Source: JAEUIA01 sp038330085
Lineage (GTDB): Bacteria > Planctomycetota > UBA1135 > GCA-002686595
Assembly (NCBI GenBank): GCA_038330085.1
Contig: JBBQNP010000122.1
Span: forward strand, 1-13,558
Reading direction: 5' to 3'
DNA length: 13,558 nucleotides
In this document: positions 7,236 through 13,558 of the stretch, one piece after another
Position numbering within the stretch: the first letter of the stretch is position 1
How the letters are laid out: each line of letters opens with the position of its first letter
Program-made: the position numbers and the translations under genes
The notes under the pieces: model-generated
The model's input: the letters and a program-made list of their open reading frames with translations, nothing else
Database searches by the model: none
What the model was told of the DNA's origin: nothing

Positions 7236-7492
7236 TCGCGCGAGAAGTTCTGTCCGAGCTCGAAACCGGCCGCATCCCCCCCGTCCGCGAGGGCCCTGAA
7301 GGGGGTCGACACCTACTTGTCGGGGAACCCGCGCCTCTGCCCGCGCGTCTACGGGACAGGGGTAGGATTCAAGAAGGCACCCCCCCTACGGAGCGACCGC
7401 GAGCACTCACGCCTTCTCTGCGTGCTCTGCTCCTCGAGCCTCCTTCCAACCTCGATCGCATCCGTGACCGCTTGCATCCACCGGGAGTCTTC
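7236..7492. promoter_or_regulatory. Leader region with weak hairpin and candidate -10 box
   Basis: This gap contains a small hairpin, CGACA (7307-7311) with TGTCG (7318-7322), and a TAGGAT at 7363-7368 that resembles a -10 element about 125 bases before the next start. A similar TAGGGT within the context GAGTAGGGT lies before the 8737 gene (8678-8683). No convincing -35 was found, so the promoter call is tentative. No gene is supported. Confidence 0.25.
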
Positions 7493-8590
7493 ATGAGTCC
7501 GACGTCTCGCATCGTGTCCCTCTTCGTGCTCGCTCTCGTGCCTGCGATGAAGAGCGCATCAGCTCAGAGCTTCAACATCGACATCGGCGACCAGCCGCCG
7601 TTCTCGCCGGTGCCCACGCCGGCCTACGGTGCGGGCGCGTCGCAGCCGGGTTTCTGGAACAGCGTGTCGCCGATCCTCGGCGTGCCGGCCGCGTTGAACG
7701 ACTTGAACGGACTCTTGTCGGGCGTGTCGCTCGCGCGCTCGGGCGGCAACGGCAGTTTGTCGGTCAACGACCCTCTGACGCTCGGCGAAGACGAAGCCTT
7801 GATGGATGATGCACAGAGCGTCGGAGGTGTCCCGTCGGCCACCACGTGGACCTTCGCGAACCTCGCGAGCGGCACCTACAACCTCTACACCTACGCGTGG
7901 ACGCCGGGCACGCCCACCGCGCGGAGCACCGTGACGGGCGGCACCATCTCACCGCCACAGGCGTGCGGCGGAGTTTGGCCGGGAGCTCAACAGCAGGGCA
8001 TCACGTACACCGTGCACCAGTTCACGATCAGCGGCGGCAGCGCGATCGCGGTCACGGTGACGACGACCGTCGGGATCGGCGCAGTCGGCGGCATGCAGCT
8101 CGTGCAGTTGCCGCCCCCCGGCACTTACATCTGCTTCGGCGACGGCAGCGGAACGCAGTGTCCGGCGGGGAACAACAGCACGCCGGGCGCACAAGAAGGC
8201 TGTCTCAACTCGCTGGGGGTCGGAGGTCTGATCGATGCCAGCGGCAACCCCAGCTTGAGTGCGGACACCCTGCACTTCCACGGCTCGCACATGACGACGG
8301 GGCCGTGCTTGTACTTCCAGGGCAACAACCAGATCAACGGCGGCGCGGGTGCGCTGTTCGGCGACGGCTTGATCTGCACGGGCGGCGGCGTCGTGCGCCT
8401 GGCGATCAAGTTCAACGGCCACGGATCCTCCGACTATCCCGGGATGGGTGATCAGCCCGTGTCGCTCAAGGGCGGAGTGATGACGCCCGGCTTCAAGTAC
8501 TACGAAGTCTGGTACCGCGACGCGGCCCCCTTCGGCACGATGTCCACGTTCAACACGACGCGGACGGTCTGCATCCCTTGGGTGCCGTGA
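7493..8590 (+). CDS. Exported protein with planctomycete-type Cys/Gly-rich C-terminal domain
   Basis: This 365-residue protein starts at an ATG preceded by GGGAG seven bases upstream. Residues 1-24 form a Sec signal peptide with a hydrophobic core SLFVLALVPA and a likely cut after SASA before Q25. Residues 25-205 are Gly/Ser/Thr-rich with alternating hydrophobic residues, probably a beta-sandwich of unknown function. Residues about 212-365 form a domain that begins ICFGDGSGTQCP and includes CLNSLG, LYFQGN, LFGDGLICTGGGVVRLAIK, YPGMGDQPVSLKG and EVWYRD. The same domain ends the protein at 9643-10728. Its cysteines are at 214, 223, 237, 272, 295 and 360. It is probably secreted or cell-surface, and its biological role is unknown. 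An open stretch upstream of 7493 in the same frame is not part of the gene. Confidence 0.88.
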   Translation: MSPTSRIVSLFVLALVPAMKSASAQSFNIDIGDQPPFSPVPTPAYGAGASQPGFWNSVSPILGVPAALNDLNGLLSGVSLARSGGNGSLSVNDPLTLGEDEALMDDAQSVGGVPSATTWTFANLASGTYNLYTYAWTPGTPTARSTVTGGTISPPQACGGVWPGAQQQGITYTVHQFTISGGSAIAVTVTTTVGIGAVGGMQLVQLPPPGTYICFGDGSGTQCPAGNNSTPGAQEGCLNSLGVGGLIDASGNPSLSADTLHFHGSHMTTGPCLYFQGNNQINGGAGALFGDGLICTGGGVVRLAIKFNGHGSSDYPGMGDQPVSLKGGVMTPGFKYYEVWYRDAAPFGTMSTFNTTRTVCIPWVP

Positions 8591-8605
8591 CCTGAGGGAC
8601 ACGGG

Positions 8606-8624
8606 GACCCGAGAAATTCGGGTC
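8606..8624 (+). terminator. Hairpin after the exported-protein gene
   Basis: GACCCGA (8606-8612) and TCGGGTC (8618-8624) form a perfect 7-bp stem with a GAAAT loop, 15 bases after the stop at 8590. There is no T-run, so intrinsic termination is only suggested. Confidence 0.4.
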
Positions 8625-8722
8625 GTCCGTCACTCGGACTCGACAGCTGAGTTCCAACACTCCTGCCCGCCGAGGAGTAGGGTGGATCCCTGCTCGCTTC
8701 CTCTCCCGGTGGCGGGCCCCAC

Positions 8723-8727
8723 AGGAG
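8723..8727 (+). promoter_or_regulatory. Ribosome binding site deciding the start at 8737
   Basis: AGGAG at 8723-8727 is nine bases before the ATG at 8737 but only three bases before an in-frame GTG at 8731. The spacing favours the ATG. Confidence 0.6.
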
Positions 8728-8736
8728 ACTGTGACC

Positions 8737-9084
8737 ATGAGCATTGGAACTCGCGCGCTCGTTCTCGTTGCACTCGTGCTCGTCGCGGATCGCGCGTCCC
8801 CTTTCGCGCAGGACCCCGCACCGAAGAAGGTCGAGCACTCGATCACTCCGAGCGCGGATCACCAGCAGATGGAGCAGTTGATCCGCGAGGTCGAGACGCA
8901 CTTGCGGCAGATCGACACCTTGCTCGGCGATGCGGGCGCGGGTGACAAGGCTGCGCTCGCCAAGGTCGGGCCGAGCGGACTCGCCGGCTTGCTGAAGCAC
9001 TCGCAGGACGACGTGCGAGAGGTCGTCGACGACATCGACCGGATCCTCGAGCTGGCCGACCACGTCCATCCGCCAGGGACATGA
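8737..9084 (+). CDS. Exported helical protein, N-terminal part ending at an in-frame UGA
   Basis: This 115-residue frame starts at the ATG at 8737. Residues 1-25 are a signal peptide (ALVLVALVLVA core, likely cut near SPFAQ). Residues about 40-110 are strongly helical and charged, as in MEQLIREVETHLRQIDTLL and DDVREVVDDIDRILELADH, and end in a His/Pro segment before a TGA at 9082. The same frame continues past this and a second TGA to 9519 with a credible linker and a C-terminal motif (see the following entry). The intact protein would be 260 positions long if both UGAs are counted as residues. Function is not recognised; planctomycete exported proteins with helical N-terminal regions and a WGDLP...YYKRL end are a plausible family. 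Confidence 0.7.
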   Translation: MSIGTRALVLVALVLVADRASPFAQDPAPKKVEHSITPSADHQQMEQLIREVETHLRQIDTLLGDAGAGDKAALAKVGPSGLAGLLKHSQDDVREVVDDIDRILELADHVHPPGT

Positions 9085-9519
9085 AAGAGCACGACCTCGA
9101 GCTTGTGAAAGGGCTCGGGATCGCCCGGCAGTTCGTCGGGGAAAAGCAACCAGGGTTCGAACGGCGACACGCCCCAGACGGGCGACAACGTTCTCGACCG
9201 CGCGCGTGACACGACGCAGTCGCGCGAGAGCACGCCGAAGTCGGCGAGCGAGAAGGATCCTTCCGAGCAGAAATCCACCCAGGAGAGCGGTGCGCCCAGC
9301 GACGGACCGAAGGCGTCGCACGAGGTGGCGAAGCTCTTGCCGGGCGGGAAACCGCCGGCGTCCTCGACCGACAAGCAGGCTGCCGTCACGACGGCCGCGG
9401 ATCAGTGGGGCGATCTCCCCTCTCGTGCGCGCGACGTGTTCCGTTCGCAGGGCGGTGCGGATCTGCCCGTGCGCTACCGCGAGTGGATCGACGCCTACTA
9501 CAAGCGCTTGAACAAGTAG
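9085..9519 (+). pseudogene. In-frame continuation of the 8737 gene beyond two UGA codons
   Basis: Reading on in the same frame after the TGA at 9082-9084 gives seven residues (KSTTSSL), a second TGA at 9106-9108, and then 136 codons to TAG at 9517-9519. The continuation begins with a Gly/Ser-rich linker (KGSGSPGSSSGKSNQGSNGD), then a charged Ser/Glu/Lys stretch. It ends with QWGDLPSRARDVF and REWIDAYYKRLNK, which has the look of the conserved end of planctomycete exported proteins. Frame is kept exactly, so the gene is broken by stop codons and not by indels. It is either a young pseudogene, an error at two sites, or a gene that recodes UGA. The only plausible independent start is a GTG at 9325, which would make a 64-residue protein. 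Confidence 0.6.
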
Positions 9520-9522
9520 CGA

Positions 9523-9539
9523 GCGGTCGCAGCGACTGC
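9523..9539 (+). terminator. Short hairpin after the UGA-interrupted gene
   Basis: GCGGTC (9523-9528) pairs with GACTGC (9534-9539), including one G-T pair, around a 5-nt loop, four bases after the TAG at 9517-9519. There is no T-run. The rest of the gap to 9642, between convergent genes, shows nothing else I can support. Confidence 0.3.
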
Positions 9540-9642
9540 GCAGTAGCCGAACGCGGTCATTCCGAGCGTCGGCACTTCAGCGGCGCGGAGCGGGCCATCG
9601 CATGAACAGCAATCGCCCGGACATTCGTCCCTCATTCGGCGA

Positions 9643-10728
9643 TCACGGGGTCCAGGCGAGGCTCCAACCGTTCGTGAGGTTGAACGTCTCCGGATTGCAG
9701 AACGCCGCGGCGTTGCGATACCACGTCTGGTAACTGCGCGTGCCCGGCGCCGCGATGAGCCCCTTCACCGAGACGTGCAGCTGTCCGGATCCCGGATAAT
9801 GCGACGCGCCCGCGACGTTCGTCTCGACGCCCAAGCGCACGACCGAACCACCCGCACAGCGCAATCCGTCGCCGAACACCACGCCTGCACCCGCGGCGAT
9901 CTGCGTGGTGCCCTGGTAGTAGAGCGCGGAGCTGTTCGCCATCTGCGTGCCCGAGAGCACGAGCGTGTCGTTCGTGATGCTCGGGTTGCCGCCGGCGACG
10001 AGCTTGCCGCCCATCCCGAGCGAGTTGAGGCAACCCGTGTTCGAGCCGGCGAGGCTGTTGTTCCCGCACGGGCAAGCCGTGCCCGATCCGTCTCCGCTGC
10101 AGTACTCCGTGCCGGCGGAGTTCGCGTACAGCTCGATCTCGGCGAACTGGAAGCTGTTCGCGATCACCGGCAGCTCGCGCACGTTCCAGACGAGCAGTCG
10201 ATAGCTCGCGTAGGAGACCGAGTTCGGGAAGGACACGGCCGTGCCGGGCGTGAGGCGACCCGGATCCGTCGCGAGACCGCTGATGCCGCTGTAGATCGAC
10301 ACCCAGTTCGAGTTGAGCGAGACGGTCGCGTTCGCGTCGCTGCTGCCTTCGATGAGCACGTTCATCGGATCGCGCTCGGGAGAGTCGTTGGCCGTCGTGA
10401 AGAGAAACCCGGCGAGGACCGAGGGACTTGCGGGCGTGACGATGAAGCCGGCGTTGTTCTTCTGGAAGTTCAGGTACTTGGTCGCGACGACGTCATCGAT
10501 CGCGTTGGGCGGCGACTCGAGGGCCGGATAGTTGTTGAAGTTGCCGATCGTTCCGGGAACGGCGAGCAGGCTGGCGCTGCTGCCGGGCGTAGCTGCGACG
10601 CCGACGAGCGGAGTGCCCGACGCGGTGATGTCGACGCCTTGTGCGCGCGCACTGCTTCCGACGACGCAGAGCAGCGCAATCACCGTCGCAGGCAGGACGA
10701 AACGATGGACGTGTTGGATCGAGTTCAT
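9643..10728 (-). CDS. Exported protein with F5/8 type C-like region and planctomycete-type C-terminal domain
   Basis: This 361-residue protein starts at the ATG at 10728. Residues 1-29 form a signal peptide with core VLPATVIALLCVVG and a likely cut after SARA before Q30. Residues about 60-203 resemble a discoidin/F5-8 type C galactose-binding-like fold: NAIDD...KYLNF, FIVTPASPSVLAGFLF, DPMNVLIEGSSD, WVSIYSG, SYASYRLLVWNV and FQFAEIELY follow the usual strand order. Residues about 209-361 are the same Cys/Gly-rich domain as in the protein at 7493-8590: YCSGDGSGTACPCGNN, CLNSLGMGGKL, VFGDGLRCAGGSVVRLGVE and YQTWYRNAAAFC. Its cysteines are at 210, 219, 221, 233, 291 and 344. It is probably secreted and may bind carbohydrate through the N-terminal region. 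It is convergent with the preceding gene. Confidence 0.88.
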   Translation of the reverse strand: MNSIQHVHRFVLPATVIALLCVVGSSARAQGVDITASGTPLVGVAATPGSSASLLAVPGTIGNFNNYPALESPPNAIDDVVATKYLNFQKNNAGFIVTPASPSVLAGFLFTTANDSPERDPMNVLIEGSSDANATVSLNSNWVSIYSGISGLATDPGRLTPGTAVSFPNSVSYASYRLLVWNVRELPVIANSFQFAEIELYANSAGTEYCSGDGSGTACPCGNNSLAGSNTGCLNSLGMGGKLVAGGNPSITNDTLVLSGTQMANSSALYYQGTTQIAAGAGVVFGDGLRCAGGSVVRLGVETNVAGASHYPGSGQLHVSVKGLIAAPGTRSYQTWYRNAAAFCNPETFNLTNGWSLAWTP

Positions 10729-10855
10729 GATGCAAGCCCAGTGGAAGATGCTCGCGCGCGAGGTGTTCGCGAAGACAACGCTTGCCAGGATATCCGATGG
10801 GCGAAAAGCGTGGGGACCGAGGCGCTGACGAAGGGCCGGTCGCCGCCATGAATCC

Positions 10856-10875
10856 CCCGGGCTGCAAGGCTCGGG
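10856..10875 (-). terminator. Hairpin downstream of the DUF4287/DUF5655 gene
   Basis: CCCGGGC (10856-10862) pairs with GCTCGGG (10869-10875), with one G-T pair, around a 6-nt loop. It lies about 55 bases after the minus-strand stop at 10931 and upstream of the exported-protein gene at 10728. There is no T-run. Confidence 0.3.
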
Positions 10876-10891
10876 TGCACTCTGCGGCCCC

Positions 10892-10908
10892 GACCGTGCC
10901 TCACGGTC
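10892..10908 (-). terminator. Perfect 7-bp hairpin after the DUF4287/DUF5655 gene
   Basis: GACCGTG (10892-10898) and CACGGTC (10902-10908) are exact reverse complements around a 3-nt loop, and GCGG/CCGC arms further out could extend the stem. It begins 22 bases after the minus-strand stop at 10931, a good position for a terminator, although no T-run follows. Confidence 0.45.
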
Positions 10909-10930
10909 CGCCGCTGCACCGACTGCCCGA

Positions 10931-11572
10931 CTACGCCTCGCGGTCGTAGGCCGTCTTCATCCAGCGCCGCACTTCGTCGTCGATCTCGGCGATCGAAGTG
11001 ATCGGGATGCGGTGCGTGATGCGGTCCTTCTTCTCGAGGCCGCCGGTGTCGATCAAACGCTCCGGCACCTTCATCTCCCCCAGCGCGAGCCCGACGTCGA
11101 TGCGCGTCAACGTCGCCGGCTTGATCTGCGCGAACACGTGCTTGCGGTAGAAGGGCACGATCGTCTTGCACGGACACACGCGCACGTCGGAACCCATCGA
11201 TCGGCCGAGGCGCAGGAGTTCGTCGTGGATCGGCTTGAGCACTGACTTTTTCCCGGCGTACATCTCTTCGACGTAGCGCTCGGCGGTCTTCAGGTACGCG
11301 GCCGGATCATCCTCTTCGTGTCCCTTGCCTTCGGCTCGCTCAGCCAGCCACCACGCGGAGTTCGTGCCCAGCCCATGACGCGTCTTGAGCCACTCGCGCA
11401 GTTGCGCGGCCGAGTCGGGTCCTTCGCGATGGATGAGTCGCAGCCATTGGTCGAGGGTGCGACCGGTCTTCGTCGGCAACTCGGTGATCCAGGTCTGCAC
11501 CATTGCGACGCTGGGGTGAACGTCGTAGGGCGAGGGCTTCGCAGGCTTCGGGGCGGTCTTCCTGGCGGGCAT
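10931..11572 (-). CDS. DUF4287 / DUF5655 domain protein
   Basis: This 213-residue protein starts at the ATG at 11572. After a Lys/Pro-rich N-terminus, residues about 20-85 match the DUF4287 type (MVQTWITELPTKTGRTLDQW, HGLGTNSAWWLAERAEGKG). Residues about 95-210 match the DUF5655 type (YVEEMYAGKKSVLKPIHDEL, CPCKTIVPFYRKHVFAQIKP, TRIDVGLALG). These two domains often occur together in bacterial cytoplasmic proteins. No activity is established; the CPCKTIVPFYR segment is the most conserved-looking part. The open frame extends upstream to 11653, but that stretch lacks family sequence and reads as low-quality composition. It is divergent from the ATPase gene, sharing a 134-bp intergenic region. Confidence 0.87.
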   Translation of the reverse strand: MPARKTAPKPAKPSPYDVHPSVAMVQTWITELPTKTGRTLDQWLRLIHREGPDSAAQLREWLKTRHGLGTNSAWWLAERAEGKGHEEDDPAAYLKTAERYVEEMYAGKKSVLKPIHDELLRLGRSMGSDVRVCPCKTIVPFYRKHVFAQIKPATLTRIDVGLALGEMKVPERLIDTGGLEKKDRITHRIPITSIAEIDDEVRRWMKTAYDREA

Positions 11573-11663
11573 CGACGCAGGATAACGCGATCCACACGAA
11601 GCTGGGGCCGCGATCGGGCGGCAAACCCCTGTCCGCGCGACGGCCGAGGCCATCTTCGGGTCA

Positions 11664-11687
11664 GTATTATACTTGCTCGTATATTAC
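11664..11687. promoter_or_regulatory. AT-rich imperfect palindrome before the ATPase gene
   Basis: GTATTATAC (11664-11672) and GTATATTAC (11679-11687) are inverted copies matching at 8 of 9 positions around a 6-nt spacer. This is a striking AT island in very GC-rich DNA. TATTAT and TATATT inside it can each serve as a -10 box, and the element sits 20 bases before the ATPase ATG. A combined promoter and operator is the simplest reading. Confidence 0.5.
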
Positions 11688-11706
11688 CGAACGGTAGAAG
11701 AGGGCC

Positions 11707-13071
11707 ATGTTCCTCGGCCGCGACCGCGAGATCCAGGTGCTCGACGAGCTGTCCGAATCGGGCAAGCCCGAGCTGTACGTGCTCTATGGCAGGCGCCGCG
11801 TCGGCAAGACGGAGTTGCTGCAGCAGTTCTGTCGCACGCGTCGCGCTGTGTACTTCCTCGCCGCGCAGGTGCGCGAGAAGGACAACCTGCGCGCATTTCG
11901 CGACGCGTTGGTCGACGGCATCGACGATCCGCTCGCTGCGAACATCGAGTTCCCCGACTGGAGCGCGGCGCTGACGTTCGCGGCGGAGCGCGCGAAGGAC
12001 GAGCGTTTGATCGTCGTGCTCGACGAGTTCCCCTATCTGTGCGAGACGACGAAGGGTCTGCCGTCGCAGATCCAGCGGTTCTGGGACACGCGCGGCAAGC
12101 ACAGCAAGTTGATGCTCGTGTTGTGCGGCAGCCAGGTGTCGTTCATGGAGCGCGAGGTGTTGGCGGAGCGTTCGCCGTTGTTCGGACGGCGCACGGCGCA
12201 GCGTCGGCTCGAACCGCTCGCTCCGGCGGAGACGTTGCCGTTCTTTCCGCGCTGGAGCATGCGCGACAGAGTGCTGGCGTATGCGATCCTGGGCGGGATG
12301 CCGGCGTACTTGCGGCGTTTCGACGACGGGCGGCCGCTGCTCGAGAACGTCGCGCGCGAGTGCTTCCGTCCCGAGGGATACTTGTTCGACGAGGTGCAGT
12401 TCCTGTTGCGCTCGGAGCTCTCGAACCCGGCGACGTACAACAGCATCCTGGCCGCGATCGCGCGCGGCAGCTCGAAGGTCGGTGACATCGCGCTCGAGGT
12501 CGGCGTCGATTCGACGACGGCGAACAAGTACCTGACGACCTTGCGCGAGCTCTCCCTCGTCGAGCGCGAGGTGCCGCTCACCGATCCGGATCCGTTGCGC
12601 TCGCGAAGGGGCACTTACCGCGTCGCCGACCGATTTTTGGCGTTTCACTTCCGCCACATCCAGCCTCACGCGGGGTTGGTGCACTGCGGCCGGGGCACGC
12701 GCGTGCTCGAGCAGTTCGTCGAGCCGGACATCGAGCGCTTGTACGACGAAGCGCGGGTCGATTTCGTGCTCGCGCACTTGCGCTCACAGGCATCGGACCT
12801 GGTCGGCGACGAGATCGTGGAGACGGGCCGGTTCGACGGGACGTACGTGCGCGCCGTCGCACGCACGAGCGAGGGTGCCGGGGTCGCCGCGATCGTGGTT
12901 CCGCGCAATGCCGCGGGAACACCGCTGCAGGATCGGGCCGCGCTCGAGGCCGAGGTCGCGCGCCTGCAACCCGCGTTCAACCGCGGCGTGGTGCGCCTGT
13001 CGTACGCTTTGACCGACAAGCCCGCGCGTCCGCTCGAAGTTGTGCGCGTCGCGGAGGGCAAGTTCCCGTGA
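11707..13071 (+). CDS. Archaeal-type ATPase with DUF234-like C-terminal region
   Basis: This 454-residue protein starts at the ATG at 11707, with GAGG six bases before it. It opens with the family signature FLGRDREIQVLDEL. The Walker A motif is GRRRVGKT (28-35), Walker B is LIVVLDEFPYL (101-111) and LCGS follows at 139-142. GGMPAYLRRF (196-205) and a winged-helix segment at about 245-290 (SKVGDIALEVGVDSTTANKYL) complete the ATPase_2 architecture. Residues about 302-450 are the DUF234-type region (RGTYRVADRFLAFHFRHI). In relatives this region often carries a GRWW...EIDVVA stretch related to restriction-like nucleases. Here the corresponding part reads TGRFDGTYVRAVA, so the acidic residues appear to be lost. 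Function in bacteria is unknown; it is cytoplasmic, with no signal peptide or membrane segment. The small double-CxxC gene follows 40 bases later. Confidence 0.88.
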   Translation: MFLGRDREIQVLDELSESGKPELYVLYGRRRVGKTELLQQFCRTRRAVYFLAAQVREKDNLRAFRDALVDGIDDPLAANIEFPDWSAALTFAAERAKDERLIVVLDEFPYLCETTKGLPSQIQRFWDTRGKHSKLMLVLCGSQVSFMEREVLAERSPLFGRRTAQRRLEPLAPAETLPFFPRWSMRDRVLAYAILGGMPAYLRRFDDGRPLLENVARECFRPEGYLFDEVQFLLRSELSNPATYNSILAAIARGSSKVGDIALEVGVDSTTANKYLTTLRELSLVEREVPLTDPDPLRSRRGTYRVADRFLAFHFRHIQPHAGLVHCGRGTRVLEQFVEPDIERLYDEARVDFVLAHLRSQASDLVGDEIVETGRFDGTYVRAVARTSEGAGVAAIVVPRNAAGTPLQDRAALEAEVARLQPAFNRGVVRLSYALTDKPARPLEVVRVAEGKFP

Positions 13072-13111
13072 GCACTGTCCAACGCGAGCACGAAGTTCGG
13101 AGAGACCGGCC

Positions 13112-13450
13112 GTGAGCCCGATCGACGATCGCTTCCACGAGTACTTCAGCGCGCTCGAGCGTTCGGGCAACCACGATCGTTGCTACGTGTGTCGCCGCAC
13201 GCCGGCCGAAGTGAAGGCGTTCTTCGGGTTCGACGAGGACGGCATACCGTTGCGCGCTGCCGACTACGGCATCGAAGACGTCGTGTTCGAGGAAGCAGAC
13301 GTGATGAGCTACCGCGGGGTGAGGCCGGTGTGCGCTGTGTGTCAGCTCAACTTCGACGCGCTGTTCCTGTTGGGAGAGCAGAGTGTGCTGCGCGATGTGA
13401 TCGGCGAGATGGAGCATCAGCGCGATCACCTCTGGCCGCGGAGGGAATGA
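13112..13450 (+). CDS. Small protein with two CxxC motifs (putative zinc-binding)
   Basis: This 112-residue protein probably starts at the GTG at 13112, with GGAGAG eight bases upstream. An open frame back to 13040 overlaps the ATPase and is unlikely to be used. CYVC lies at about residue 24-27 and CAVC at about 73-76, a spacing that fits a zinc ribbon or other four-cysteine metal site. Other segments are DDRFHEYFSALE and EVKAFFGFDEDGIPLR. I do not recognise the family. It follows the ATPase by 40 bases on the same strand and may be cotranscribed with it. Its stop codon lies inside the left arm of the large hairpin that follows. Confidence 0.65.
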   Translation: MSPIDDRFHEYFSALERSGNHDRCYVCRRTPAEVKAFFGFDEDGIPLRAADYGIEDVVFEEADVMSYRGVRPVCAVCQLNFDALFLLGEQSVLRDVIGEMEHQRDHLWPRRE

Positions 13451-13513
13451 GGGTGCCTGGAACGCGCCGCGGGTATTTCCCGCGGCGCGTGCCTGGCACC
13501 CTCATTCCCTCCG
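13439..13513. repeat. 75-nt near-perfect hairpin, REP-like element
   Basis: The outer arms, 13439-13457 and 13495-13513, are exact 19-bp reverse complements (GGAGGGAATGAGGGTGCC core). The inner arms, 13462-13473 and 13479-13490, are exact 12-bp complements (ACGCGCCGCGGG core) around a TATTT loop. Two further pairs join them, leaving only two mismatched positions. The left arm contains the stop codon of the preceding gene. The GTGCCTGGCAC motif recurs in the partial copy that follows. It may be a REP/REPIN-type mobile palindrome and could also end transcription. Confidence 0.8.
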
Positions 13514-13532
13514 ACCTTGCCGGGAGAGCGGT

Positions 13533-13558
13533 GGGTGCCAGGCACGCTCCGTGGGAAT
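13533..13558. repeat. Partial second copy of the REP-like hairpin, cut by the window edge
   Basis: GGGTGCCAGGCACGCTCCGT and the following bases align with 13451-13476 of the large hairpin with only scattered differences (GGGTGCC, ACGC, CCG, GGG and AT all kept). The sequence ends where the loop would be, so a full second hairpin probably continues beyond the window. Confidence 0.6.

Noticed and set aside
7193..7492. In-frame N-terminal extension of the exported protein at 7493
   Set aside because: It overlaps the kinase gene and would hide the signal peptide; the ATG at 7493 has its own ribosome binding site.
9081..9209. Alternative 42-codon frame from the ATG overlapping the first UGA (MKEHDLELVKG...)
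   Set aside because: The ATGA overlap is tempting, but the peptide soon becomes Arg-rich and the original frame gives a better linker and a conserved-looking C-terminus.
1..13558. CRISPR array, tRNA, rRNA, integrase or transposase
   Set aside because: No regular short repeats with spacers, cloverleaf or recognisable mobile-element protein was seen.

Overview
The window is high-G+C bacterial DNA, and gene content points to Planctomycetota. The indicators are a large Ser/Thr kinase with a DWG (not DFG) metal-binding motif fused to a membrane helix, a coiled coil and a C-terminal SUMF1/FGE-like domain, and two exported proteins that end in the same Cys/Gly-rich domain of about 150 residues, a type I associate with planctomycete secreted proteins. 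Phylum assignment is an inference from gene style; there is no rRNA or marker gene here.

Layout. 1-93 is a C/G homopolymer-rich stretch. 94-1650 (minus) encodes an FHA - flavin reductase - [2Fe-2S] ferredoxin fusion. 1849-3092 (minus) is the wreck of a type I restriction-modification operon: an hsdM start of 28 codons, an hsdS end of 17 codons, a rhuM gene with one frameshift, and an hsdR start of 16 codons, still in operon order and nearly contiguous. 3181-3816 (minus) is a pRiA4b ORF-3-like protein. It diverges from the kinase-SUMF1 gene (3912-7235, plus) across a short region packed with nested inverted repeats.

Next come an exported protein (7493-8590, plus) and a small exported coiled-coil protein (8737-9084) whose frame continues past two in-frame UGA codons to 9519. 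A second exported protein with an F5/8 type C-like N-terminal region and the shared C-terminal domain faces it (9643-10728, minus). A DUF4287/DUF5655-type protein (10931-11572, minus) diverges from a DUF234-type archaeal-style ATPase (11707-13071, plus) across an AT-rich imperfect palindrome. The ATPase is followed by a small double-CxxC protein (13112-13450). The window ends in a 75-nt near-perfect hairpin and the start of what looks like a second copy, a REP-like array.

How the genes relate. I see no single long operon. The FHA reductase and the kinase could belong to phosphothreonine signalling, since FHA domains bind phosphothreonine, but nothing in the sequence links these two directly. 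The dead restriction locus, pRiA4b-like gene, DUF4287/5655 gene, DUF234 ATPase and REP-like hairpins give the window an accessory character. No tRNA, rRNA, CRISPR array, transposase or integrase was seen.
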